From: Orobanche coerulescens
Taxonomy: Eukaryota > Streptophyta > Magnoliopsida > Lamiales > Orobanchaceae
Direction: 5' to 3'
NCBI GenBank assembly: GCA_033398695.1
Contig: CM065814.1
Coordinates: 77,952,358-78,016,357 of the forward strand
Length of the DNA: 64,000 nucleotides
This document shows positions 1 to 9,432 of this stretch, piece after piece. A program made the translations under genes and the position numbers. The notes under the pieces were generated by a model. It had not been told where the DNA came from. It did not search any database and was given only the letters and a program-made list of their open reading frames with translations. Numbering within the stretch: position 1 is the first letter of the stretch; every line of letters begins with the position of its first letter.

Positions 1-896
1 ATATTCTCGTTCTGATGCATTGGTTGGTTACTATTTGATTGTGTGAGCATTCATACATTGTATCGATATCCGGGACTTGCCATTGTTTCGGGACAGTTGA
101 TCTTTAGATGTATTGTTTGATATCGGTTTTATCAGAATTGGGATCCGATTGTGCGATCCAGCAAACAGGATTGGTCATGGACAGATTACCCCGTACTTGA
201 GTTATATTTGTGTTTGAGAATCTTGGTATCGTTTTGAATACAATACAGATGGTTATTTTTTAGTCCATTCGTCACTTGAGAATGCGAGATGTGGATTATG
301 ATAAGGATTGATTTGATATGGATTGTGATGGATTGGTAAGGTTACTACGGTAAGTTTACACTTTAAATATTCTTACCTTGTAATTACATTGATATGTAAT
401 TGTATTTGATGATGTGATCATTATCATTGTTGAGTATTATGGCTGACCCCATCGTAGGCTTTATCTTTTAGGTATTCGGAGTTCGAGCTAGTAGCGGTCG
501 TGAAGGGATGAGCTTTCCGGTGATACTGGCTATGGCATGGTTATCGGGATTTGAGTATTCTTTTCTGGTTGTTATGATTCCGCTGCAAATGTATTTAATC
601 ATGTCTCTATCCGCTGCGTGTGTAATTTTATAATGGCTTTCAGTATTTTACCAACTCGTGTATACTTTCTAAATGCCCTTTTGGCGTCTTTGCATTGTGC
701 TTTCAAATGGTATATTCTGACGGTAATTGGGAACTATGTTTCGAAAAACATTTGGGTAATTAAAATATCACCGTCTTTGCCTCGTTGGCTTGTTTGAAAT
801 GTTTGCGAAAATGATTTTAGCCTTGTGGGTTCCAATGTGGGGCCTACGGTGCTGTAATATTCCCGGTTGGCTTTGGGGGTGTTACACTTGATTATT
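1..896 (+). repeat. 3' end of LTR of element X, duplication copy 1
   Basis: Non-coding. It matches 38213-39098 almost base for base and ends in GGGGGTGTTACA, the LTR 3' end used by the other gypsy-like elements here. Minus-strand copia coding sequence follows at once with no PBS, so this is the right edge of an element X inserted into copia. The left part of X lies outside the window. No gene is seen in it. Confidence 0.8.
825..847 (+). other. U5 hairpin of X
   Basis: Arms GTGGGTTCC (825-833) and GGGGCCTAC (839-847) pair over 9 positions including G-T wobbles, with a five-base loop. It lies about 50 bp before the LTR end, as do the equivalent hairpins in the LTRs of Y, C and the chromovirus. 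Confidence 0.55.
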
Positions 897-2017
897 ATAC
901 ATGGATTGCATTTCAGATTTCATCTCTTCAAGCCAACTTTCGCATTCAATGCTAGTAGTTGCTTCATTTTAGGTTGTGGGCTCATCTAGATCCATGAGTT
1001 CCACATTTTTGTCATCTATGATGAGAAATCCATATCTCTCAGGTTCACGATGATAACGTATAGACCTATGTGGAGCTGGTATAGAAGAAGTGGTCTAAAC
1101 ATATTTATGTGAGTTTAAATCAGTTTTATTTAAAGGTTCAGTATTATTTGTGGCTCTCTCATCTCATGGAGTTATTTTGCTCCCACTATTTTTCTTGGAA
1201 ATAAATTCCTTCTCAAGGAACACTCCAGATCGAGCAACAAACACTTTGTGTTCTGATGGGATGTAAAAGTAATATCCTTTAGTTTCCTTAGGATACCCCA
1301 CAAAAAGACATTTATCCGATTTGGGTGATAATTTATCTGTGATAAGTCGCTTCACATAAGCTTCACAACCCCAAATCTTAAGGAAAGACAAAACAGGTTG
1401 TTTTCTTGTCCATATCTCATATCGTGTGTTTTGAACTGATTTAGATGGTACTCGATTTAAAATGAACGCAACAGTCTCTAAGGCGTAACCCCAAAAAGAA
1501 AATGGAAGATCAGCTTGACCCATCATCGATCTAACCATGTCCGTTCCAACACACCATTCCATTGAGGTGTTCCAGGTGGAGTTAGTTGTGAAACTATTCC
1601 ACAACATTTGAGATGATTGTCAAATTCATGGCTCAAATATTCACCACCACGATCTGATCGTAAGGCTTTAATAGTTTTGCCTAACTGATTTTGTACTCCA
1701 TTTTGAAATTGCTTGAATTTCGTAAACGACTCAGATTTATGACTAATTAAGTAGATATATCCGAATCTGCTAAAGTCGTTCGTGAACGTTATGAAGTATT
1801 GGAAACGTCCTCTAGCATTTGTATTCATTGGTCCACATACATCAGTATGTATTAAGCCCAATAAAGCTGCAGCTCTCTCAGTATGGCCCGTGAAAGGAGC
1901 TTTGGTCATTTTGCCTAATAAGCAAGATTCACACGTACCATATGATTCTAAATCAAATGTGTCTAAGATTCCATCATTATGGAGTTTGGTTATACGTTTC
2001 TCGTTTATATGGCCCAA
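897..2017 (-). pseudogene. copia integrase and start of RT, broken
   Basis: This is the integrase of the copia polyprotein, which would insert the cDNA into host DNA. The first stretch (2017 to 1523) has the HHCC zinc-binding part (GHIN near the start, CESCLLGK), then HTDVCGPM and RSDRGGEYL, which carry the first two catalytic aspartates, and NGVLERT with the likely glutamate. The frame stops at 1523 and an overlapping frame (1607-1164) continues with the usual C-terminal half (SFWGYALETVAFILNRVPSK, then LFVGYP), so there is a frameshift near 1530-1600. Below 1164 degenerate sequence with stops runs into the RT opening at about 897-950, where X interrupts it. Copy 2 at 39099-40229 is homologous. 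Confidence 0.85.
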
Positions 2018-2395
2018 ACGACAATGCCAGAAATATATTTGGTTTAAATTATTTCATTTAAGTCTTTTGACATTCAAGTTATAGACAGATTTGGAACTTT
2101 CAAGATTTATGGGATATAATCTCCCACTCATCAAGGCATCTCCATAAAAAATACCTTTATTAAATATGGACATTACACTATTCTTAATAGTAAAGCCATA
2201 TCCTTCCAAATCAAGGCAAGCAACTGATACAATGTTTCTACCCATAGCAGGAACGCAATAACAATTATTATCTAATACAAGTCCACTAGGTAGCTTTATA
2301 TCATAAGTCCCTACGGCAATAGCATCAACTCTTTCTTTATTTCCAACACGTAGGTCCATTTCACCTTTTGCGAGTTGTCTACTCTTTCGCAGCCC
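2018..2395 (-). pseudogene. copia protease to integrase linker, broken
   Basis: An open stretch 2359-2054 in minus frame encodes the region between protease and integrase (LPSGLVLDNNCYCVPAMGRN and GFTIKNSVMSIFNKG), a normal part of copia polyproteins that follows the catalytic aspartate. It is separated from gag-PR (stop at 2396) and from integrase (stop at 2054) by nonsense codons. The same part of copy 2 (about 40240-40607) has further stops. Confidence 0.75.
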
Positions 2396-3364
2396 CTACA
2401 TATTCACACAAATGTGAGCTTCACTACCGATATCTAATACCCATGATGAACAAGTATGTAAATTGATTTCTATAACAAGAATACCTGAAGCAGCAGTCTC
2501 ACCGCTCTTCCGTTTTCTCATTTCTTCCAAGTAGACCTTGCAATTCCTTTTCCAATTACTAGTTTCATTGCAGTGGTAGCAAGTCCCCTCTTTGGGTTGT
2601 TTCGATGACTTCTTGAAAGGTTTAGGTTTGGGTTTAGGCAACATTTTCATTTTACCCTTACCTTTATCTTTCGGGGCCATCTTATTCCCTTTCTTTTTAT
2701 TCCATTTCTTTTGAACCATTAAAACATTTGGAACAACTTTCTTAATGTTTGTCTCAGTTTGTTTTAGCATTCCATGCAACTCAGTAATAGTCTTCTCCAT
2801 GTTGTGCATGTTGAAGTTTACTACAAACTGATCGTACTCTGAAGGTAGTGATGCTATGATCATATCTGTAGCGAGTTCCTGACTGATAGGAGCTCCTAGC
2901 CTTTCAAGATGCTCAATGTATCCCTTCATCTTAAGGACATGAGCACTAACAGAAGTACTCGAAGACATTTTACAACCATTTAGTGCCTTTGTAGTGGCAA
3001 ACCTCTCCTGACGGGCTTGCTCTTGGAACATTTCCTTAAGCTGACCCATCATTTCATAAGCTTCCATGTCCTCGAACTGTATTTGTAGCTCCGAGTTCAT
3101 GGTTGCTAGCATAAGGCATGTAACATCCAAAGAGTCATTCATATGCTTACTATAAGCATCTTTTTGAGCTTTTGTGGCGGTTGATTCCGGTTCATCAGGA
3201 ATTGGGTTTTCTAGAATATACTGTTTCTTTTCAGCTTTGAGAACAATTCTCAGGTTCCTTGACCAATCAAGGTAATTAGTGCCAGAAAGTTTTTCTTTGT
3301 CAAGAATTGATCGCAACGAGTTTGTATTGATTGACGCCATTGATTCTACAATATTAATATGCAA
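2396..3364 (-). CDS. copia gag with zinc knuckle and start of protease
   Basis: A 322-residue open frame. The capsid part is typical copia gag (KLSGTNYLDWSRNLR near residue 27, then a UBN2-like region with VLKMKGYIEHLERLG and ASLPSEYDQFV). A lysine-rich stretch follows, then a CCHC knuckle CYHCNETSNWKRNC in which the histidine position is Asn. Copy 2 keeps His here (CYHCNETSHWKSNC), so copy 1 lost a zinc ligand. Near the end WVLDIGSEAHIC is the protease site, with the usual D-T-G changed to D-I-G. The frame ends just after it. The product would coat the element RNA, but it is unlikely to mature without a working protease. Confidence 0.85.
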   Translation of the reverse strand: MHINIVESMASINTNSLRSILDKEKLSGTNYLDWSRNLRIVLKAEKKQYILENPIPDEPESTATKAQKDAYSKHMNDSLDVTCLMLATMNSELQIQFEDMEAYEMMGQLKEMFQEQARQERFATTKALNGCKMSSSTSVSAHVLKMKGYIEHLERLGAPISQELATDMIIASLPSEYDQFVVNFNMHNMEKTITELHGMLKQTETNIKKVVPNVLMVQKKWNKKKGNKMAPKDKGKGKMKMLPKPKPKPFKKSSKQPKEGTCYHCNETSNWKRNCKVYLEEMRKRKSGETAASGILVIEINLHTCSSWVLDIGSEAHICVNM

Positions 3365-3751
3365 AGTTATTCGTGAGATATATTGATTTTAAAATCTAAT
3401 GATCAAGTAAGTGCAAGCACGGCTTTGGCATGTCCCTAGCAAATAAAAGAAGTTTAGTTTTTATCAATAGAGATGACATCTTATGTCAACATGTCAGTCT
3501 CAAATATTATGTATCACATACACAGATATGAATTATAATCTAATGATCAAATAACCACAGACACAGCTTTGACATGTCCCCTGTAATTAAAAGATACTTT
3601 AGATTATCATTTGGGATGACATCTTATGTCGTTTTAATCGTATTAATCCCAAATAAGCCATAGGTCCAAAACCATTTAGTATAACCTATATAAGTCTTAA
3701 ACATTTCAAATATATGTATAAGCTTGTTTATTCATCTCGCCTCCTTAAGAT
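3365..3751 (-). other. copia 5' leader with internal direct repeat
   Basis: Non-coding stretch upstream of the gag start. Two diverged copies of a unit of about 140 bp can be seen, each with CTAATGATCAA, a CATGTCCC box and GATGACATCTTATGTC (from about 3396 and about 3538). The Y LTR begins at 3752, so the copia 5' LTR lies beyond Y. Confidence 0.6.
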
Positions 3752-4267
3752 TGTAATATCCACAATTTTGATTTTTTGGTAAATTTCGTTTTTTGGCCGG
3801 AGTCCATTTTAACGGCTTTCTTGTGACCGTTTCGTCATTCCGAGAATGATTAATTCTGCACTTTTTGACATCCGAGTTCGTTTCGGTGTCGTTTTGTTGA
3901 GTTCCATGCTTCTTAGCGACTTTTCCGCACATGAGTTCGATTCTTACGAATCTCATTTGAAACAGTTGTTTCGAGTTTCCCGTAAGTCCGTTTAACTTTG
4001 TTAGACTTGTTGTGAACTTCAGTTTGGTTATTCGATCACGTATCATGATTTTCGGGCATTTTGGGCCATTTTGTAATTTCCCAAAGTTATGGGTATCCGC
4101 ATTCGTATTTGTTGTCTTGACCCTTTTCGTGTTCATGTGTGAGCTTGATTGTAGCTCAAGCTCTTAGTATGATCTTATTCTAGAGCTTTCCATGCGTATC
4201 TTGAACTTGGTATTTCGATCGGAGGAATCCGTTGTTGTAACCAGCTTTGAGAGCACTACTGTTGTAG

Positions 4268-4734
4268 TTCTGGGTGCATTAGCGCACGCTAAGGGATCTC
4301 CTTAGCGCACGCTATCGAGCAACAGGGTGAGAGGTTAGTAGTTGGATTCAGGCCCGTTAGCGCATGCTACGTCCGGGTGGTTAGCGCGCGCTAAGATGCA
4401 GTTGTTAGCGCACGCTACGGGTGTGGTAGCGCACGATAACTGGAGTACAGAAACAGTCGAGAGGCTACTGGACTGGGTTAGAATGTTGATCGGCGTACGC
4501 TGTTTAGTAACATAGCGTGCGCTAGGGTGCATTAGTAGCACACGCTAGGGTGGGGATAGCGCACGCTACCTGGTAGTTCAAGGGCAGTTCAGGAGCTAAT
4601 GGACTGGGTCTGAAGGTCTCGTTAGCACACGCTAACATTTGTGGTTAGCGCACGCTAACAGTATATTTTGGTCAGGAAGTTTTGTTTCGGTGCCTCGATA
4701 GCGCACGCTAATCTTAAAGACTAGCTCACGCTAA
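4268..4734 (+). promoter_or_regulatory. U3 array of TTAGCGCACGCTAA-type near-palindromes (Y copy 1)
   Basis: About 14 copies of a 12-16 bp motif with core TAGCGCACGCTA or one- to two-base variants (TAGCGCGCGCTA, TAGCGTGCGCTA, TAGCACACGCTA) in 470 bp, spaced about 20-60 bp apart, ending just before a TATA box. The position suggests promoter-proximal binding sites; that role is inferred. Confidence 0.75.
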
Positions 4735-4737
4735 GCT

Positions 4738-4759
4738 GTCCAGTGTATATAAACTGGAC
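4738..4759 (+). promoter_or_regulatory. TATA box inside a perfect inverted repeat (Y copy 1)
   Basis: GTCCAGT (4738-4744) and ACTGGAC (4753-4759) are perfect inverted arms around GTATATAA. It is the likely core promoter of Y and lies directly after the motif array. The same layout is at 42207-42230 and, in reverse, near 60568-60587. Confidence 0.7.
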
Positions 4760-5710
4760 AACAGTCGTGAAATATCATTTCCACTTCATTTCTCCTCCTC
4801 TCCGCGGGGTTGAGTCAAGGGCGACTAGGGATCGCGATCTTGGCCGATTTTGCTCAATCTATAGGTGTTTTGGAGTATCCTAGGTGATTATAACATCATC
4901 TAATCCATTGTTCTTCGCCGAATCAAGGTATTTTTTTCTTGATTCATTAGAGTTGACTTTTTGGAAGTTTTATTCTTGATTTCATTTTCCATTCGGTTTT
5001 GATAAACCGATTGTTGTCAAATGATGTTGTTAAACATGATTTATGGATTGTATATCCATATCTTCAGTTCGTTTCAACCCGAAAGGTGATTTTGGTGTTC
5101 TTGAGGTGTAGTGAACATTTAATGTTCGATTAAATGTTCGAATAAGTTTTCCTTCGATAGCTTGATGTGATCTCCATTGTTTTGGTCTTGATCCTCATCA
5201 TAATCATGTTTTTTTGTTTCTTTCGGAGGATTATTGGTGCTCGAGGATTATGAGTTGACCTCCATTTTGTGTTAGTAATTCGTATGGTGTTTTTCTCATG
5301 GTGTTCGCGGTGCTATTATATTCTTGATGATGTTTTGGAGTTTGGGGCTGCCCAGCCGCATCCCGTCCATCGTCTCGTTTCGATCGTGGTTTCGAGGCAA
5401 GTATTTTCTTATACGATTTGTGCCCTGCAAATAGGGTTTACATGTTGGATTTACGATGGTTGGTTTACCCTCATTAATATGAGTTGCGTGAATTGATTAT
5501 GATTTTATTATTTTGAATGTTGAGGGCTTTAATGATACCCTTGCTTGTATAATGTTGTGGAATCGTGTATTCCGTGTAATTGTGTTATTGTATTGTGATG
5601 AATGAGATAATGGTGTCGGGTAAGTAGCCATCTCTAGTAAGTATTCTTGATGAGCTTACTTTCTTTGCATATTAGTATTACATGAGTAACATGTGTGTGT
5701 GTGTGTGCTC

Positions 5711-5841
5711 ACTATGGGTTAGATCCGACGGGGTCTCGGTCGAGGTCCACGGAGGGGTGGATCGACGAGCTTTGCTTTTAACCACTACGGGTTAGATCCG
5801 ACGGGGTCTCGGTAGGGGTCCACGGAGGGATGGATCGACGG
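5711..5841 (+). repeat. LTR minisatellite, two units (Y copy 1)
   Basis: Two units of about 60-70 bp share GGGTTAGATCCGACGGGGTC, CGGTNGGGGTCCACGGAGGG and GGATCGACG. They lie downstream of the promoter, in the likely transcribed part of the LTR. A short (TG)n run precedes them. Confidence 0.75.
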
Positions 5842-6706
5842 TTAATTGTGGTGCATTTTACAAATGTGTTTTGGTTTATAGCATTTCTGGAAACGAGTGT
5901 TTTTGAACGGTGATTTCATGTTTGCATGCATTGACTAAGTGTGTATGAGGTAAGTTGTTCATTTGGCTTACTTGTCTAGGATGGAACTAGGGTATTTTGT
6001 CGTATGTGTTTAGTCCTTTAGTTGTTGGGTTTTGATGTTGGAAAACGGACCTTGCTATTGTCCTCTAGTACTGTGATTTGATGAGATTTTGGATGAGATC
6101 CCAACGGTTTTGTAAAGGTCGTTTTACGGAAAGTGGTTTTGGGCCGAGACCCATTCGTCTTGAAATGGTTATTTTTCAACTAAGGACTTGAGGTCCAATA
6201 AGGTTTCTACTTTTAAATATCCCCGAGATGAGGAATTTATTCCAAACACTTCATTGATTGCTTTCTAACTAATAAAACCTCTCGGGAAGGCTTTGGTAGT
6301 GAATTGTCATACCCGATTCGTGATTTCTTTTTATTTGTTACATTTCGTATGATTATGTACTTGCACTAGCAAAATAGTGGGATTTTGCAAACCCCCAAGT
6401 AATCGGGAGGTGAATGTCTGTATTGCATTCAGGTTTTGGGGAGCATAACACAGGGTCGGCACGAAGGATGATGAAATATGATCGATATTAATCACATGAA
6501 GATCCATACGATGATGTATTGGTTTGTTGTACTTTATTTCCGCTGCAGTATTTTTCCCGTTGCACGGGAGTGTGTTGTATTTTGACTACTGCGTGGGCAT
6601 GTAATGAGATGGAGTTGTATGTATTGATTGAAAGACCAAATCGGTCTACTGAGTTATTTAAGCCTTAAACATGACGTTGAGATGTTTGATTTCAGTTACC
6701 AGCCTG

Positions 6707-6731
6707 GTAGATCCTTGAGGAAAGGGTCTAC
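6707..6731 (+). other. U5 hairpin of Y copy 1
   Basis: GTAGATCCTT (6707-6716) and AAGGGTCTAC (6722-6731) form a 10-bp stem with one G-T wobble and loop GAGGA. It is 37 bp before the LTR end. Confidence 0.65.
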
Positions 6732-6768
6732 GGCGTGTAATATCCTTGAGTGGATTGGGGGTGTTACA

Positions 6769-6779
6769 TAAATGGTATC
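6769..6779 (+). other. Left half of the Y PBS and left TSD of the chromovirus
   Basis: TAAATGGTATC follows the Y LTR. TGGTATC is the start of a PBS matching the 3' end of initiator Met tRNA. The last five bases, GTATC (6775-6779), are repeated at 23762-23766 after the inserted element. The other PBS half, GGAGC, is at 23767-23771. Copy 2 has the intact site TGGTATCGGAGC at 44229-44240. Confidence 0.92.
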
Positions 6780-6928
6780 TGTAATACCCCAGATTTCTGA
6801 TGTGTAATTGAACCTTGTGATATTGTATTTGTTGCATTTTCATCTGAGTATTATTCTCCGTATTTCGTGATCCAGTGTTGTTGAGTGCATGATTGCATGA
6901 ATGTGTTCTAAGTGGTGATTTTTGCACA

Positions 6929-7255
6929 TGTAGCGCACGCTATCGACTTAGCATAGCGTACGCTAATTTGGGTTTGTAGCGCACGCTATTTATGAACCTT
7001 AGCGCACGCGATACGTAGTCGGCATGATTAAGACAGGATGGTAGGTGAGATCAGCCACAGATCTTGGTCGGATCATGTCGGGATGAACCTGGACAGCTTT
7101 CCGGAAAAGTCAAGTCAACGCGGTAGCGCACGCTACTGGTATAGGGATAGCGCACGCTAAATGCTGAGTACAGTGAAGTCAGTAAGCTTCGTATGGCCGT
7201 TAGCGCACGCTATGGATAGGGACTAGCGCGCGCTAATAACCATTTTCTATATATA
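6929..7255 (+). promoter_or_regulatory. U3 motif array and TATA box, LTR 1
   Basis: About eight AGCGCACGCTA-type near-palindromes between 6929 and 7237, the last being TAGCGCGCGCTA, followed by TATATATA at 7248-7255 and GGACAAC. Same layout as in Y and C. Equivalent parts of LTR 2 (14192-14516) and LTR 3 (21505-21832) keep most copies. Confidence 0.7.
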
Positions 7256-7954
7256 GGACAACATCCTTTTTCATTTTTTCAGATTTTTCACTTCCCAAAT
7301 CCGAATTCTTAGACTTAGAGAGTTACTTCCTCCATCCTCAACCTCTCATATCATCATCCTAGCACGAGTTGGAAGATTGTAGATCATTGGAGATTGGTGT
7401 TCAAGCCTTCGGCGTTGGATTTCTTCAAATTCCTCTTTGTTCTTCACTACTTTAAGGTAGGTGATTCGTCACCAATATTAAGTAATATTATGAAGAACGT
7501 TTTGATCATGATTTGGGATTATCTAGTCAGTTAAATTCGTAAGTAGTCGAACATCATGTGTTAGAAGGATATTTTCGATGTTTCGGTACTTCTTCATCAT
7601 ATAAACCATTGAACCTTTTAGTGTTCGAACTCCTAGCATATTCATGAAGCTTCAAACCAATTATGACCTGTTTATGGAGATTATCAAGTTCTTATGTCTT
7701 TACATAATGGAATCATACGTTTTGGGACATAAAATGGATTGAACTTAGGATATTCTCTTGAATATCAAGATGAATTATGGTGTTGTGATGATTATAAGTA
7801 TCCTTGTATCTCGTAGTCGTTTAATCCGTAAAGATCTCTCACAAACCGTATGATCAAGATATGCACGGAGATGACATGTATTAACACTGAAGATTTCATG
7901 AGTTTCATCACCATTAGATCAAGTTTTCTGCCCAGTAGTTAACTGCCATACACG

Positions 7955-8172
7955 GTTAGCGCACTCTAAGATATGTATATTAACGTGCGCTATCGGGAAT
8001 GAGTAACGTAAGATACGTTTGGTACGTAACGTACGTTATGTCATCAGGCGAGTCAGTCCGCTGATCAGAGAGAACTGTCAGTACATAGTTAGCGTACGCT
8101 AGACTTCGTTGTTTACATACGCTAACAGGCAGACTTAGCGCACATTACGTAGAGTACATAGCGTACGCTAAG
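7955..8172 (+). promoter_or_regulatory. Second, downstream near-palindrome cluster, LTR 1
   Basis: About eight further motif copies (TTAGCGTACGCTAG, GTAACGTACGTTATG, TAGCGTACGCTAAG and variants) about 0.7 kb after the TATA box, so probably in the transcribed leader. Copies in LTR 2 and LTR 3 are at about 15218-15431 and 22530-22747. Confidence 0.6.
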
Positions 8173-8543
8173 TAGTTCAGGCAGATTACATTTTTAGAGT
8201 TTTCGGCCGTAGACCGGATTGTTAGACATTCGTACGACATGAGATGAATCCTATATTATCTCTTTTATTAAGGTTCGAGCTTGCTACGTTGATCGAAGGA
8301 TACGGCCTTCGATGGTTTCGAGATCATTGGATTGATTAGGTCTTGCTATCTTTGAGGCAAGTATCGTAATTTGTTAATATTGGTATTTTGAGCATACATG
8401 TGGTTTACTCATGTTGTTGAACATGGGATTTATTTCGTTGAATTGTCATGATATTCGTTATCTAGTGTTTGTATGTTCATGTTGATGGACATAGTGAATT
8501 TGCATATATGTATGCATGAGTTTTGTTTGTGTACGTTGTACGA

Positions 8544-8702
8544 TCTATGCTGAGGGCGCTGGATCGGATGTCCACCTCGTGTTGGTCCGACGGGATCATC
8601 TTGGGATCTAGGCTTAGGGCGCTGGATTATTGGATGGGTTTTTTCACCTCGTGTTGGTCCGACGGGATCATCTTGGGATCTATGCTGAGGGCGCTGGATC
8701 AT
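8544..8702 (+). repeat. LTR minisatellite, three units (LTR 1)
   Basis: Units start at 8544, 8607 and 8679 and share CTGAGGGCGCTGGAT and GGTCCGACGGGATCATCTTG. Same array in LTR 2 (from 15804) and LTR 3 (from 23119). Confidence 0.8.
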
Positions 8703-8829
8703 TGGAATACCCATACTGTGTTAATGGAATCTTGTGGATTCGCATTGTTGGATTCCGGTAGCGGAAGTCCGTGTTGTGTATCTTGTTATGCATTGTTGTT
8801 GCATATCCGATTTGTTTATTACGATACTT

Positions 8830-8863
8830 TTACTAGCATCGTTTTGCTAACCCCTTCGGGGGT
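8830..8863 (+). other. C-rich/G-rich hairpin after ACTAGC box (LTR 1)
   Basis: After TACTAGCATCGTTTTGCTA comes ACCCC-TTCG-GGGGT (8850-8863), a perfect 5-bp stem with a TTCG loop. The same hairpin is at 16110-16123 and 23425-23438. C and Y carry longer versions at the same relative place. Confidence 0.6.
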
Positions 8864-9124
8864 GGACATTTGTTTTGATGTTCAGGTAGCCGAGGATCGG
8901 GGAAACAGCCACAGTACCGATGTGACGACGACGGGGCTCAGTGATGTTTGTTGTTTTATGATTTGTCTTCTTGGTTCATTTTCAGTACTCGAGTACGTGT
9001 ATATTATTAATATGATTTCGATATGGTTGTATTAATTAACTCAATGGATCACTTGGAACTGGTTTTGTAATTTGAATTTCTGTGGTATTGTTAGATTATA
9101 TTCACATTTCTTTTAATTAGCCTT

Positions 9125-9149
9125 GTAAATCCTTACTTAAAGGGTTTAT
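9125..9149 (+). other. U5 hairpin, LTR 1
   Basis: GTAAATCCTT (9125-9134) and AAGGGTTTAT (9140-9149) with loop ACTTA. LTR 2 (16383-16407) and LTR 3 (23700-23724) end in TTTAC and pair fully. Compared with Y, the G-C pair at stem position 4 is A-T here, a compensated change. Confidence 0.65.
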
Positions 9150-9191
9150 GGTGCTGTAATTATTCCGAATATCTCGGGGTGTTACAGAATA

Positions 9192-9203
9192 TGGTATCGG
9201 AGC
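9192..9203 (+). other. PBS of body A (initiator Met tRNA type)
   Basis: TGGTATCGGAGC five bases after LTR 1. It fits the 3' end of plant initiator Met tRNA with one difference from TGGTATCAGAGC. Confidence 0.88.
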
Positions 9204-9432
9204 TAAGATTCATGGATATCTTAGCAGTCAGGTTTTAGTTGGGTCTGTTTACGTCATTTGATTTATGGGTCGTTCGTAACATCACTGTTCAGCCAAAGTC
9301 GTCATATGGACCGTGGTTGTAAGTCTCCTAATCTCTTATACCACCGTTTTACTTAATTTCTATTTTGTGAATATTAACGGGCTTTATTTTTGAAAATTTT
9401 TGTCCTCGATATTGAGTAATTGTGTTTACAGT

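Larger units (their letters stand above)
897..3751 (-). mobile_element. Ty1/copia retrotransposon fragment, copy 1
   Basis: Minus-strand order, reading from 3751 leftwards: leader, gag with zinc knuckle, protease motif, integrase, first residues of RT. The RT is cut by X at 896/897, within the conserved opening WLEEMKSEMQSMYNNQ. The leader is cut by the Y LTR at 3751/3752. No copia LTR is inside the window. Gag-PR-INT-RT order with integrase before RT defines Ty1/copia. Confidence 0.9.
3752..6768 (+). repeat. 5' LTR of gag-only element Y, copy 1
   Basis: Begins TGTAATATCC and ends GGGGGTGTTACA, followed after four bases by a PBS. Near-identical to 41217-44224 and clearly homologous to 55909-58520. 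It holds the AGCGCACGCTA array, a TATA box, a two-unit minisatellite and a U5 hairpin. Apparent open frames inside (for example 5269-5496) have no protein features. Confidence 0.92.
6780..9186 (+). repeat. Chromovirus LTR 1
   Basis: TGTAATACCC at the start, GGGGTGTTACA at the end, then a PBS. Co-linear with LTR 2 and LTR 3. The open frame at 8523-9035 is a by-product of the minisatellite and has no protein character. Confidence 0.95.

Noticed and set aside
1782..2084. Plus-strand open frame repeated at 39988-40242
   Set aside because: It is the antisense shadow of the copia integrase, conserved only through the duplication.
4268..4734. AGCGCACGCTA arrays as CRISPR or iteron-type origin
   Set aside because: The motif is interspersed at irregular distance in LTR U3 regions upstream of TATA boxes; no replication gene or cas gene exists here.
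5269..5496. Open frame conserved between Y LTR copies (5269-5496 and 42630-42959)
   Set aside because: Conservation follows from the segmental duplication, and the length differs because of single-base changes; no protein features.
8523..9035. 170-codon open frame in LTR 1 (and 15783-16334, 23248-23568 in the other LTRs)
   Set aside because: It runs through the LTR minisatellite, changes its end when the LTR 2 segment is inverted, and has no domain or codon pattern of a protein.
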